This document shows positions 29,066-35,230 of a DNA stretch of 64,000 nt, one piece after another (position 1 is the stretch's first letter; each line of letters opens with the position of its first letter). This DNA comes from Mesorhizobium sp. NFR06 (GTDB lineage Bacteria > Pseudomonadota > Alphaproteobacteria > Rhizobiales > Rhizobiaceae), in contig NZ_FOVT01000008.1 in assembly GCF_900115245.1 (NCBI RefSeq), forward strand, positions 62,001 through 126,000, in the 5' to 3' direction. Made by a program: the position numbers and the translations under genes. Under the pieces are notes generated by a model. That model was not told the DNA's origin. It made no database searches and saw only the letters and a program-made list of their open reading frames with translations.

Positions 29066-29437
29066 CTACGCCGGCGAAACGTCCGGCGCGCTCTGGCGCC
29101 TTCCAATGCGTTCAATTGCGGCAAGCGTTCGTGTCTGGGCGGCAATGCGGATTCGATCGAGCGCTTCCTGCCGCTCACGCTCGCGCTCGAGCCTGTAGAT
29201 TTCGGGCAGCGGAGGATGATCCGCCGGCGGCCGCTTCATGCACCACTTCTCGCCGCAGAAGCCCCAATGGGCAATTGCGACGAGCTCGGATCCATCGAAC
29301 CAGCAGGAGACGTTGAGCTTGGGGAAGTGCAGGCACCGCGCCATCCACCAAACCTTGTCGATGTCGCTCTCGCCGTGACCTCGCTCCCACTTCGTCCATC
29401 CCTTGCCTGGCCGCTCGACAAGCTGGTGGTCTTGCAT
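29066..29437 (-). CDS. Hypothetical protein
   Basis: A protein of 123 residues from the ATG at 29435-29437; a start at 29542 would make 158. It is hydrophilic, with a Trp/Cys-rich centre (VWWMARCLHFPKLNVSCWFDG and GFCGEKWCMKRP) and a highly charged helical C-terminal segment (RLERERERQEALDRIRIAAQ). Four or five cysteines near the centre could bind metal. I do not recognise a family. It lies in the accessory region between the GYD gene and a sigma-54-driven RNA candidate on the opposite strand. Confidence 0.5.
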   Translation of the reverse strand: MQDHQLVERPGKGWTKWERGHGESDIDKVWWMARCLHFPKLNVSCWFDGSELVAIAHWGFCGEKWCMKRPPADHPPLPEIYRLERERERQEALDRIRIAAQTRTLAAIERIGRRQSAPDVSPA

Positions 29438-29558
29438 GGTGGGCACCTCTCGCCGGAAGGTGTCGCGGATTTTGCATAAGTCACGGCTTATAGGCAAGGT
29501 TTGACCCCGAGCGCATAGCGCTGGTCCCCATCCATGTGTCATTTCAGAACCGAAAATG

Positions 29559-29575
29559 TTGGCACCAGTTTTGCG
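29559..29575 (+). promoter_or_regulatory. Sigma-54 (RpoN) promoter for sRNA candidate A
   Basis: The sequence TTGGCACCAGTTTTGCG carries the -24 element (GG at 561-562) and the -12 element (GC at 573-574) with exactly 10 bp between them. It matches the sigma-54 consensus TTGGCAC-N5-TTGC. A second copy with the same spacing lies at 32672-32689. The inferred transcription start is near 29586. Confidence 0.8.
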
Positions 29576-29585
29576 TCAAGGAGTT

Positions 29586-29680
29586 TGCCGGCCGTTCCTC
29601 CCGCCGGCCCTGGTCGGGGGCCAGGATAACTGATCTCGCCGGGCTTGAAGGTCTGGGGGCCTCGCCCGGCGAGTTTTTCC
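29586..29680 (+). ncRNA. Candidate sigma-54-dependent small RNA A
   Basis: From the inferred start at 29586 the transcript would begin with a stem-loop (GCCGGC at 587-592 pairing with GCCGGC at 603-608) whose loop reads CGUUCCUCCC, complementary to ribosome-binding sites. A second stem-loop (CCTGG 609-613 with CCAGG 621-625, G-rich loop) follows. An intrinsic terminator closes it: CTCGCCGGGC (635-644) with GCCCGGCGAG (664-673) and T5 at 674-678. No credible ORF overlaps on this strand. It resembles rhizobial sRNAs with anti-Shine-Dalgarno loops, but I cannot assign it to a known family. Confidence 0.6.
29635..29678 (+). terminator. Intrinsic terminator of sRNA candidate A
   Basis: A perfect 10-bp stem CTCGCCGGGC/GCCCGGCGAG with a 19-nt loop, directly followed by TTTTT. 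It is strong on the plus strand, where no protein gene ends, which is the main sign that a non-coding transcript ends here. Confidence 0.85.
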
Positions 29681-29685
29681 ATATA

Positions 29686-29946
29686 TCACCGCCTCCGCTT
29701 CTCAGGCGCCAGTGCATGGTTTGTGAACTGCAGGTTCCGATCGTCACGGCCGGCGGCGCGGCACTCATGGCAATAGATGATCTTTATGAGATCCCAATGC
29801 ATGCAGGGCTGATCCGCCCCGAATCGCCGCTCGGCGACATCGAGAGCGGCGGTCCTTTTGCAGGTTAGGTAATAGACCGAAAGGCCTGTGCCGGCTTCGA
29901 GCTTCTTGCCGAGCGTATTTTCGGTAAAGGGATATTTGTTCGACAT
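29686..29946 (-). CDS. Small zinc-ribbon-like protein, copy 1
   Basis: An 86-residue protein with single cysteines in LTCKR and PCMHW and a CHEC pair in IIYCHECRAAGR, so a small zinc ribbon is plausible. Its first 40 residues match the gene at 31448-31663 closely: both read MSNK-aromatic-PF, then TLG, KLEAGTG, SV, LTCKR and LDVA. The leaders match as well, sharing GGTGCGGCGACCC and GAGGATCGCCAATG around the start. The two genes are a local duplication. The function is not recognised. Confidence 0.6.
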   Translation of the reverse strand: MSNKYPFTENTLGKKLEAGTGLSVYYLTCKRTAALDVAERRFGADQPCMHWDLIKIIYCHECRAAGRDDRNLQFTNHALAPEKRRR

Positions 29947-30078
29947 TGGCGATCCTCGTGATGGGGTCGCCGCACCGGGAGGATTATATTCCTCATTCAG
30001 CTGACGCTGGCAAGTGTGGATCACCATGGCGGGATTGTCATTGTATTAGCGAAGGCGCGGGGCGGCGGATCGGACCTC

Positions 30079-30381
30079 TCATCGGCTCGCCTCAGTATGG
30101 GGCGCGAAGAAGCAGCGGATATAGGAAAACGGCGGCGACAAGCAGATATGATACTGGCTGTCTTCGCTCTCGATGACGCGGTTCTTGGGGATGAAATATC
30201 GGTTCTTAGGCCCCGATCCGGTGCGGACATTGAATCCACCGCCCGGCAACGGCTCGACATAGCGCGGGCTGATGACTCCACAATCTTTCTTGTCGTCGCA
30301 GCATTCATAGCCGGTGACCGGATCGTGGTAGCCGGTGTACCAGCTGTGAGCGACGGCGAGTGCGATTAGCAAGAGCCTCAT
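30079..30381 (-). CDS. Exported cysteine-rich small protein, paralogue 1
   Basis: A 100-residue protein whose N-terminus (MRLLLIALAVAHSWY) looks like a short signal peptide. The mature part has the pattern DPVTGYECCDDKKDCGVI, then NRYFIPKNRVIESED and YHICLSP ending in CFFAP. The same pattern occurs at 34773-35138 on the other strand (PVTGDCG, NRYFVPYDAVIPSGDDYFHICL, CFFAP). Six or more cysteines suggest disulfides in the periplasm. The family is unknown to me but the pairing supports both as real genes. Confidence 0.7.
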   Translation of the reverse strand: MRLLLIALAVAHSWYTGYHDPVTGYECCDDKKDCGVISPRYVEPLPGGGFNVRTGSGPKNRYFIPKNRVIESEDSQYHICLSPPFSYIRCFFAPHTEASR

Positions 30382-30710
30382 CTGTCTGAAACTCTGCGCC
30401 TCCAGTCGAATATTAGCAAGCTCTTGACGAAGCGGCCGGCCGCCCATGGCCGGCAAGCTCTTCCTGGGCGTCGCCATCGGCCTTGGCATCGGCCTGGGGA
30501 CGGCGTTTGCTGGTTAGACCAAGCGCTTCGGGCTCGTGTCTGGCGAATAGGTGAGCGTGACACGCGCTTGCCGCCGCAAATGGCACATTTCATCTTGGGT
30601 CGAAGATACCATTCCATCACAGGAGCGTCTGGCCCGTACCGATCCCGGAGCGCCGGAAGGTCAAGAGGTTGATGGCGGTGGCAGTCAAGACAACCGGCAG
30701 TGACCGTCAT
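30378..30710 (-). CDS. Possible zinc-ribbon protein with doubtful C-terminus
   Basis: A 110-residue frame. The N-terminal 60 residues contain two CxxC pairs, GCLDCHRH near residue 7 and KCAICGGKR near residue 41, separated by LPALRDRYGPDAPVMEWYL, a pattern resembling the two small zinc-ribbon genes nearby (LxCxxx...LDV...YCHEC). The last 45 residues are Arg/Pro-rich and do not look like folded protein, so the true gene may have been frameshifted near residue 62. It overlaps the start of the gene at 30381 by 4 bp. Confidence 0.4.
   Translation of the reverse strand: MTVTAGCLDCHRHQPLDLPALRDRYGPDAPVMEWYLRPKMKCAICGGKRVSRSPIRQTRARSAWSNQQTPSPGRCQGRWRRPGRACRPWAAGRFVKSLLIFDWRRRVSDR
30411..30442 (+). 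repeat. Direct repeat ATATTAGCAA-N2-TCTTGACGA, copy 1
   Basis: ATATTAGCAAGCTCTTGACGA here matches 19 of 21 bases with ATATTAGCAACATCTTGACGA at about 30815. Both contain TTGACG, a possible -35 element. It precedes a tiny ORF at 30446. It may be a duplicated promoter. Confidence 0.4.
30446..30517 (+). CDS. Putative 23-residue membrane microprotein
   Basis: The ORF encodes MAGKLFLGVAIGLGIGLG followed by TAFAG. It is one hydrophobic Gly-rich helix with GxxxG spacing, long enough to cross a membrane. A comparable tiny ORF at 36617-36697 also ends in AFAG after an AIGVGF helix. It sits about 16 bp after the ATATTAGCAA/TCTTGACGA repeat. There is no strong ribosome-binding site, so translation is uncertain. 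Confidence 0.3.
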   Translation: MAGKLFLGVAIGLGIGLGTAFAG

Positions 30711-30814
30711 CCCATCATCGATAAGTTTCTGAAGCGTCCAGCCGTTGCCATGGCGCCGATATAGCGGAGGTAGCGGTTCCGAGCGAGGCCGTTCATTGAG
30801 CGCTGTCAGTGCTG

Positions 30815-30846
30815 TATATTAGCAACATCTTGACGACCACCAAGGC
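30815..30846 (+). repeat. Direct repeat ATATTAGCAA-N2-TCTTGACGA, copy 2
   Basis: Second copy of the motif described at 30411, about 110 bp upstream of the cupin gene start. It may supply that gene's promoter. Confidence 0.4.
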
Positions 30847-30945
30847 CGCTCCAGACTCAATTCCAAGGCGCGGCGAATTGGCATTAGAGACGAAGTGGCG
30901 ATAACGGCCACGGTGCGCAATCGCGTCGACGAGATGGAGGAAGCG

Positions 30946-31431
30946 ATGAACTCTATTAATCGAAGATCCGCACTTGCCTTCGGTATTTCCGTTGCAGCAG
31001 CTTTAACCTGCTGTGGAGGCTCGGCATTCGCGCAACATACCGAAACCCTGCTTACGCCTGATAAGCTGGTATGGAAGGATAATCCGAGCCTCCCGAAAGG
31101 GGCTCAAATCGCCATCTTGGTGGGCGACCCGACGAAAACTGGCGACGTCGTCGTCCTGCGCGCCAAGTTTCCAGCCAACTATCTGGTTCCGCCCCACACT
31201 CATCCGTATGCCGAGACCGTTACCCTGATCAGCGGTAGCGTCGGCTTTGGTGTTGGCGAAAAGGTCGAAAAGAATGGTGATCTGCTCAAACCGGGCGCCT
31301 TTTACGCGCAGCCAGCAAATCACGCACATTACGTCTGGACAGGAGACGAAGAGGGTATCATCGAAGTTCATTTTGTCGGGCCGGGAGGGATCAATTACAT
31401 CAACCCCGCTGACGATCCGCGCAAGAAGTGA
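30946..31431 (+). CDS. Exported cupin-domain protein
   Basis: A 161-residue protein counted from the ATG at 30946, which has GGAGGAAGCG just upstream. It starts with a Tat-like or Sec-like signal (NRRSALAFGISVAAAL, cleavage near FAQ). The cupin fold is visible as PPHTHPYAETVTLISGSVGFGVG (metal His residues) and later PANHAHYVWTGDEEGI. Function could be metal-dependent catalysis or sensing in the periplasm. The N-terminal RR makes Tat export possible. A shorter exported cupin is at 44344-44775. Confidence 0.8.
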   Translation: MNSINRRSALAFGISVAAALTCCGGSAFAQHTETLLTPDKLVWKDNPSLPKGAQIAILVGDPTKTGDVVVLRAKFPANYLVPPHTHPYAETVTLISGSVGFGVGEKVEKNGDLLKPGAFYAQPANHAHYVWTGDEEGIIEVHFVGPGGINYINPADDPRKK

Positions 31432-31447
31432 AATGCGGCTGAGCCGG

Positions 31448-31663
31448 CTACTTTGTCCCTCGTGCCCTTGTAGGTCGGAACAGAAGCGTCAGCTTGCTTA
31501 CGGGTGCCTTTGATCTAGGGGCGTCGTGGGCGAGGGCCCGCTCCAGATCGGCAACGTCCAAGGTGGCCCGACGCTTACATGTAAGGCAATCGACCGAAAA
31601 GCCTGTGCCCGCCTCCAGTTTCCGGCCGAGCGTGTCTCCAACGAATGGGAACTTGTTCGACAT
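31448..31663 (-). CDS. Small zinc-ribbon-like protein, copy 2
   Basis: A 71-residue paralogue of the gene at 29686-29946, sharing MSNK-aromatic-PF, TLG, KLEAGTG and LTCKR with its leader sequence also conserved. It lacks the C-terminal CHEC pair and instead ends in a basic tail (LLFRPTRARGTK), so it may be a truncated or diverged copy. It is convergent with the cupin gene, 16 bp away. Confidence 0.55.
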   Translation of the reverse strand: MSNKFPFVGDTLGRKLEAGTGFSVDCLTCKRRATLDVADLERALAHDAPRSKAPVSKLTLLFRPTRARGTK

Positions 31664-31729
31664 TGGCGATCCTCGTTGGTGGAAGGGTCGCCGCACCGAA
31701 GCGTGATCTAAGGCCGGTCGCGAGTGCGT

Positions 31730-32080
31730 TCAAGCCGGCTCCTCGCGAAAATCCTGCAAAGAAGCGTGGCGCGGGTCTTCCTCGCCGCGCAGGTGCTTCA
31801 CGCGGCCGATCAACCCCGGCTTAACCCATTGCGTTGCGGGCCGCTTCATTCCCTTCGGCGCCGGCCCTGCGTGCTCCTGGACGCGTTGCCAGAGCCGTTC
31901 GCGCATCTCCCGATTCAAGGTGATGAAGGCGCTGCCGACGTAGCGCCCCGTGCCGCGCTCGGCCATCAGTGCGAAAGCCGGTTTGCCGGGCTCGCTAGCC
32001 GTCGAACTTCACCTCGTGAATCCAGTCGGGGCCTTCCGGCGGCTTGTCGACCAAGGTCGGCATCAATGGAGGAATAAATG
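31730..32080 (-). pseudogene. Collapsed LigD-type ATP-dependent DNA ligase
   Basis: Reading the minus strand from about 32080, one frame gives FIPPLMPTLVDKPPEGPDW then IHEVKFDG, the start of a LigD-type ligase up to the nucleotidyl-lysine motif KFDG, and then hits TAG. From about 31993 another frame gives EPGKPAFALMAERGTGRYVG and GSAFITLNREMRERLW, the C-terminal OB-domain region of the same family, ending at 31730. Some 200 residues between these parts, including most catalytic motifs, are gone and the join is out of frame. It is a deletion remnant and cannot encode an active ligase. Confidence 0.75.
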
Positions 32081-32242
32081 ATAGCCGGCCCCCGCCGGCG
32101 GACTTAGACACGCACAGGCACTCCGACCCAACAATTTGATTCAAATACAGTATGCCAGGTTCCGTTCCGTTAGCCGGCGCTTAAAAAGCAAGGCGGAACA
32201 TTCGCGGATTGCCGCTGTTTTTTCTACGAGGAGGAAACGGCC

Positions 32243-32437
32243 ATGGTCGAGCGCCAGAACGAACACCACCCCGACGATCGAAAGCCTATACTGAGTGAAG
32301 ATGCCTGCGAGGTCGCTCACTTCGCCCGGAAGTTTCACCTCACGATGCCGGAGGCGAGAATGCTCATGCGGCAGCATGGCAACAACCACGCCCGACTGGA
32401 GAGGGAGGCGCGAAAGCTTGTTTATCAGCCCCGATGA
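32243..32437 (+). CDS. DUF3606-like small protein
   Basis: A 64-residue hydrophilic protein. The pattern DDRKPILSEDACEVAHFARKF, then MPEARMLMRQHGNNHARLERE, resembles DUF3606 proteins, which are small helical proteins common in rhizobial accessory DNA and of unknown function. GAGGAGGAAACGGCC before the ATG is a strong ribosome-binding site. It overlaps the next gene by 4 bp. Confidence 0.7.
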   Translation: MVERQNEHHPDDRKPILSEDACEVAHFARKFHLTMPEARMLMRQHGNNHARLEREARKLVYQPR

Positions 32438-32616
32438 CCAAGCTGTCTGATCTAGGACCGCCGATCATCGGCCGTCTGCGTGGGAAACAGCCCGACGACG
32501 AGCGCGACCATTTCTACAGGTGCCCGGTGTGTGGCCAGGCGGTTGATCGGCGCGACCTGCGGCAAGTCATGTGGCATGAGCAGCCGGCGCATGAGCCGCT
32601 GGAAATGGATAGCTGA
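32434..32616 (+). CDS. Small zinc-finger-like protein
   Basis: A 60-residue protein translationally coupled to the DUF3606-like gene (ATGA overlap). The C-terminal half reads FYRCPVCGQAVDRRDLRQVM followed by WHEQPAHEPL: a CxxC pair and two histidines suit a single zinc site. Basic and small, it could bind nucleic acid, but that is inference. Confidence 0.6.
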   Translation: MTKLSDLGPPIIGRLRGKQPDDERDHFYRCPVCGQAVDRRDLRQVMWHEQPAHEPLEMDS

Positions 32617-32671
32617 ACGGTCGGCGGCGGCACACATAGAGCACTCGCTGTCCCACCTCGGGACTAAAATG

Positions 32672-32689
32672 CTGGCATCCGCCTTGCAT
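32672..32689 (+). promoter_or_regulatory. Sigma-54 (RpoN) promoter for sRNA candidate B
   Basis: CTGGCATCCGCCTTGCAT has GG at 674-675 and GC at 686-687, again separated by exactly 10 bp, matching TGGCA(C/T)-N5-TTGCA. The inferred start is near 32699, at the same distance from the first stem as in copy A. Confidence 0.75.
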
Positions 32690-32698
32690 CTAAGAGAT

Positions 32699-32760
32699 TG
32701 CCGGTACTCCTCCACCGGACTCCTGATGGGATCAGGAGTAACTTCGCCGGGCTTGAGAAG
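32699..32760 (+). ncRNA. Candidate small RNA B, 3' truncated
   Basis: Counterpart of the RNA at 29586. Stem 1 is CCGGT (701-705) with ACCGG (714-718) and a loop ACTCCTCC; stem 2 is CTCCTG (720-725) with CAGGAG (733-738). The sequences of both stems differ from copy A while pairing is kept, and the linker TCGCCGGGCTTGA is shared. The right arm of the terminator and the T-run are missing: sequence beyond about 32760 belongs to a recombinase fragment. It may read through or be dead. Confidence 0.45.
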
Positions 32761-32763
32761 GCT

Positions 32764-33051
32764 GCGGGCGGTGCGGCGATGCTGTTCCCGGCCTACGGGC
32801 GGCCTAACGGTGCATCCTCGGCTTCCGCTGCCCTTGGCAAGCACGTTCGGGCAGTGGTCACCGATCCGAAAGTCACTACGCACTCCCTTCGCCACCTTAT
32901 GAAGGACCGCTTTCGGCTGGCTGGTGTCTCAAAGGCGGATCAAGACATCGTGCTTGGCCACTCGTCGGGGAGGGTCGGAGAGGACTATGGTCATGGACAA
33001 GACGCTATGCTGGAAGTAGCCAGCGGGCGCTCAAAGCTGCCCTGGGGCTGA
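32764..33051 (+). pseudogene. Tyrosine recombinase C-terminal fragment
   Basis: About 95 codons of an integrase C-terminus. LFPAYGRPNGASS is followed by HSLRHLMKDRF (catalytic HxxR), DIVLGHSSGRVGEDYG with the second catalytic His and a candidate nucleophile Tyr. The N-terminal half with the first catalytic Arg and the DNA-binding arm is absent, so it cannot be functional alone. It marks the region as a former integrative element. It begins where sRNA copy B is broken. Confidence 0.75.
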
Positions 33052-33272
33052 CTGGCAAAAGCCAATAGGCCCTGTTCTATGTCCGGTGGGGCGGTTTGAG
33101 GGGCTTCGCGGGTCCGGCTGGTAGGACCCGAAGCACGCTCTGAAGGCCAGGTTCCCGTCGTCTTCGCGTTGAGTTCATTGCCGAGAATGGTGGTGGCGCG
33201 GGTGTGGGGTTGAGGAAGCCATGAGACTGATCGCATTGGGGTATGGATCGGGGGGTGAGACGCCCGTAGCTG

Positions 33273-33701
33273 CTATCGCCGCTTGATAAAGCTCCCTGCC
33301 CACAAGTTGCGTTTGGCAATGCGGGCTTCTTGCTCCTCGGCAAGGTATCGAGTGTCGGCTACCGCCAATCCGTGTTTCACCAGGTCCCGTCCGAGATCGA
33401 TGCCTCCCACGAAGCAGACGCCGACGTCGTCGTCATAACGGTCCTTGCCTTCGATGATGCAGGATATATCGCCCGAGGCAATAAGATGTTGAACGTGGTC
33501 ACGCGCATACTTGCCGCAGGGCCAGATTTTGCCAGCGGCATCAAAACACGCCTGCCAAAGTTCGGGGGCATCAAAACCGAGCAATTGAATTCGTTTCTTG
33601 TCATGCCACAGCGTGTCGCCATCCTCAGCAAACCAATGCTCTGCTGCGCACACAGGGCCACAGGTGAGCACGAAGGCAAGGGTGAGGATCAACCTACACA
33701 T
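33273..33701 (-). CDS. Secreted thermonuclease (SNase)-like protein
   Basis: A 142-residue exported protein; the signal peptide ends near VCAA (residue 20). The SNase-fold pattern is clear: EDGDTLWHDKKRIQLLGFDAPE with the first catalytic Arg and the APE glutamate, WPCGKYARDHVQHLI, VCFVGGIDLGRDLVKHGLA and a LWAG end. The second catalytic Arg, normally in a DRYGR motif, is replaced: the segment reads DRYDDDVGVC. It may therefore be impaired or act differently. It lies 20 bp downstream of the ankyrin-cytochrome gene. Confidence 0.75.
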   Translation of the reverse strand: MCRLILTLAFVLTCGPVCAAEHWFAEDGDTLWHDKKRIQLLGFDAPELWQACFDAAGKIWPCGKYARDHVQHLIASGDISCIIEGKDRYDDDVGVCFVGGIDLGRDLVKHGLAVADTRYLAEEQEARIAKRNLWAGSFIKRR

Positions 33702-33721
33702 GGCCGTGCTATACGCACCCC

Positions 33722-34633
33722 CTACGGCAGCGGCACGGGTGTGTCGGCGAGCGTTCTAAGATAGGCGATCATGTTCAGCCGATCAGGCTCTTCGGGCACT
33801 CCGCGAAAATCCATATTGACGCCGGGCGTCGTCAGCGTCGGCCCGGCGAGGAAGATGTTGAGGTCCTCATAGGTCCATGTCCCCTCCCAGGCCAGCAAGG
33901 TCTTGGAGTAGCGATCAAATTTCGTCGATGCCTTGTCGCGCCCGACGACGTTCCAAAGGTTCGGCCCGATGGTCGGGAGTTCGTTTGGCCGTATGACATG
34001 GCAGGAGGCACAGGTTGAGGCAAAGAAAGCCGCCCCTTTAGTGGGGTCGCCCTTCGCCAACCGGGCGGAAATCGGCTCCGGCTTCAGGATGACGACGCCA
34101 TGCGCCAAAAGGTAGACGGCGATGTCCTCATGGTCGTCGTGCTTTGCGAGATGGAAGGCCGTGATGATGCCCGGCAGTCGATTTGGATCGCCTTGGACCC
34201 ATATCGCGTTGACGTCAGCGCCCGCCTCAACCAGCACCTTGACGCAATCGAGGCAGCCATTGGCGACCGCAAGGGTCAGCATCGGCTCTCCCCGCGTCTT
34301 GCCGTTGGCGTCGGCACCATGCGCTAGCAGCAGGCGGATCATGTCGGCGGCGTTCTTCAGCACTGCGACAGTCATCGGTAGGCCGAGCACCGCTTCCTTG
34401 TTGACATCGGCACCACGCTTGATCAGCAGTTCCGCCGCCTCGACGTGGCCGCTGCGCACGGCCAAGAAGAGCGGCGTTGCCCCCTTCTCCTGCTCCTCGA
34501 TGTCAGCGCCGGCATCAAGCGCCGCCGTGATTGCCGTGAGGTCGCCGCTCTTGGCCGCGTCGTGGAGCGCACCGCCATGCGCTGTTGTGACGGCACCTAG
34601 CAAGATCAGCAAGCTTCCGAGCAAACCCCGCAT
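33722..34633 (-). CDS. Ankyrin-repeat protein fused to cytochrome c
   Basis: A 303-residue exported protein starting at 34631-34633 (MRGLLGS; signal peptide ends near TAHG). Residues about 22-185 are four to five ankyrin repeats (for example GATPLFLAVRSGHVEAAELL and LIKRGADVNKEA). Residues about 195-300 are a class I c-type cytochrome: heme motif CASCH, GPNLWNVVGR, and MDFRGVPEEPDRLNMIAYLR with the probable axial Met. It should sit in the periplasm with a covalent heme and a protein-binding arm. Its partner is unknown; the SNase gene follows closely. Confidence 0.85.
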   Translation of the reverse strand: MRGLLGSLLILLGAVTTAHGGALHDAAKSGDLTAITAALDAGADIEEQEKGATPLFLAVRSGHVEAAELLIKRGADVNKEAVLGLPMTVAVLKNAADMIRLLLAHGADANGKTRGEPMLTLAVANGCLDCVKVLVEAGADVNAIWVQGDPNRLPGIITAFHLAKHDDHEDIAVYLLAHGVVILKPEPISARLAKGDPTKGAAFFASTCASCHVIRPNELPTIGPNLWNVVGRDKASTKFDRYSKTLLAWEGTWTYEDLNIFLAGPTLTTPGVNMDFRGVPEEPDRLNMIAYLRTLADTPVPLP

Positions 34634-34772
34634 TTCGGCATCCCTTTGCCGATCCGGATGAAGATGCACCCGATAAGTGCCCTTATCCATGAGTGCCTTC
34701 AACTTACATTAGCACAAGCTAAAGGTATATAGTGACGTTGACGACACCAGTCGCCGCTGGGGGCCTATTCCA

Positions 34773-35138
34773 GTGCACGCGGTCAGAACAGGGCAGGTGA
34801 CGTGCTTTGCAGGCGTGATAGTCACGGCCGCGGCGATTGAGGCAGGCGCGGCGTTAGCCCACGGCCCGGATCGGAATTGGGGCTATCCACCAGCTTGCTG
34901 CCACGGCGATCCAGTCACTGGCGACTGCGGGAAAATTCCGAGCGCCACTGTGACGCCCCGGCCAGATGGCTACGTGATTATTCTGCGTCCAGGCGACCAT
35001 CAAAAAGTCACGCATCAGAACCGCTACTTCGTGCCGTACGATGCAGTAATCCCATCAGGCGACGACTATTTTCACATATGTCTGCATCCCACGGAAGAAG
35101 ACGAAAACTGCTTCTTCGCACCAGCCGACGCGATGTAG
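34773..35138 (+). CDS. Exported cysteine-rich small protein, paralogue 2
   Basis: A 121-residue protein from a GTG start, with a hydrophobic N-terminus (VIVTAAAIEAGAALAHG) that looks like a signal peptide. The mature part has CCHGDPVTGDCGKIP, NRYFVPYDAVIPSGDDYFHI and a CFFAP end, matching the gene at 30079-30381. It is divergent from the ankyrin-cytochrome gene. Conserved cysteines suggest a disulfide-bonded periplasmic protein of unknown function. Confidence 0.75.
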   Translation: MHAVRTGQVTCFAGVIVTAAAIEAGAALAHGPDRNWGYPPACCHGDPVTGDCGKIPSATVTPRPDGYVIILRPGDHQKVTHQNRYFVPYDAVIPSGDDYFHICLHPTEEDENCFFAPADAM

Positions 35139-35230
35139 GTAGGGACCCCGACAGAGCTGCGCAGGTTGGGCTCCTCACGCCTCCCGGAAATCCTTCAGCG
35201 ACGGCATCATCGCTCTACCGGCAGCGGGAA

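Noticed and set aside
29536..29868. 110-codon plus-strand frame over the sRNA candidate
   Set aside because: It ignores the sigma-54 promoter and terminator layout, crosses the terminator hairpin, and has no ribosome-binding site or domain.
32698..32763. N-terminal 20 codons of the recombinase frame
   Set aside because: They translate the stem-loops of sRNA copy B, so they are not part of the recombinase.
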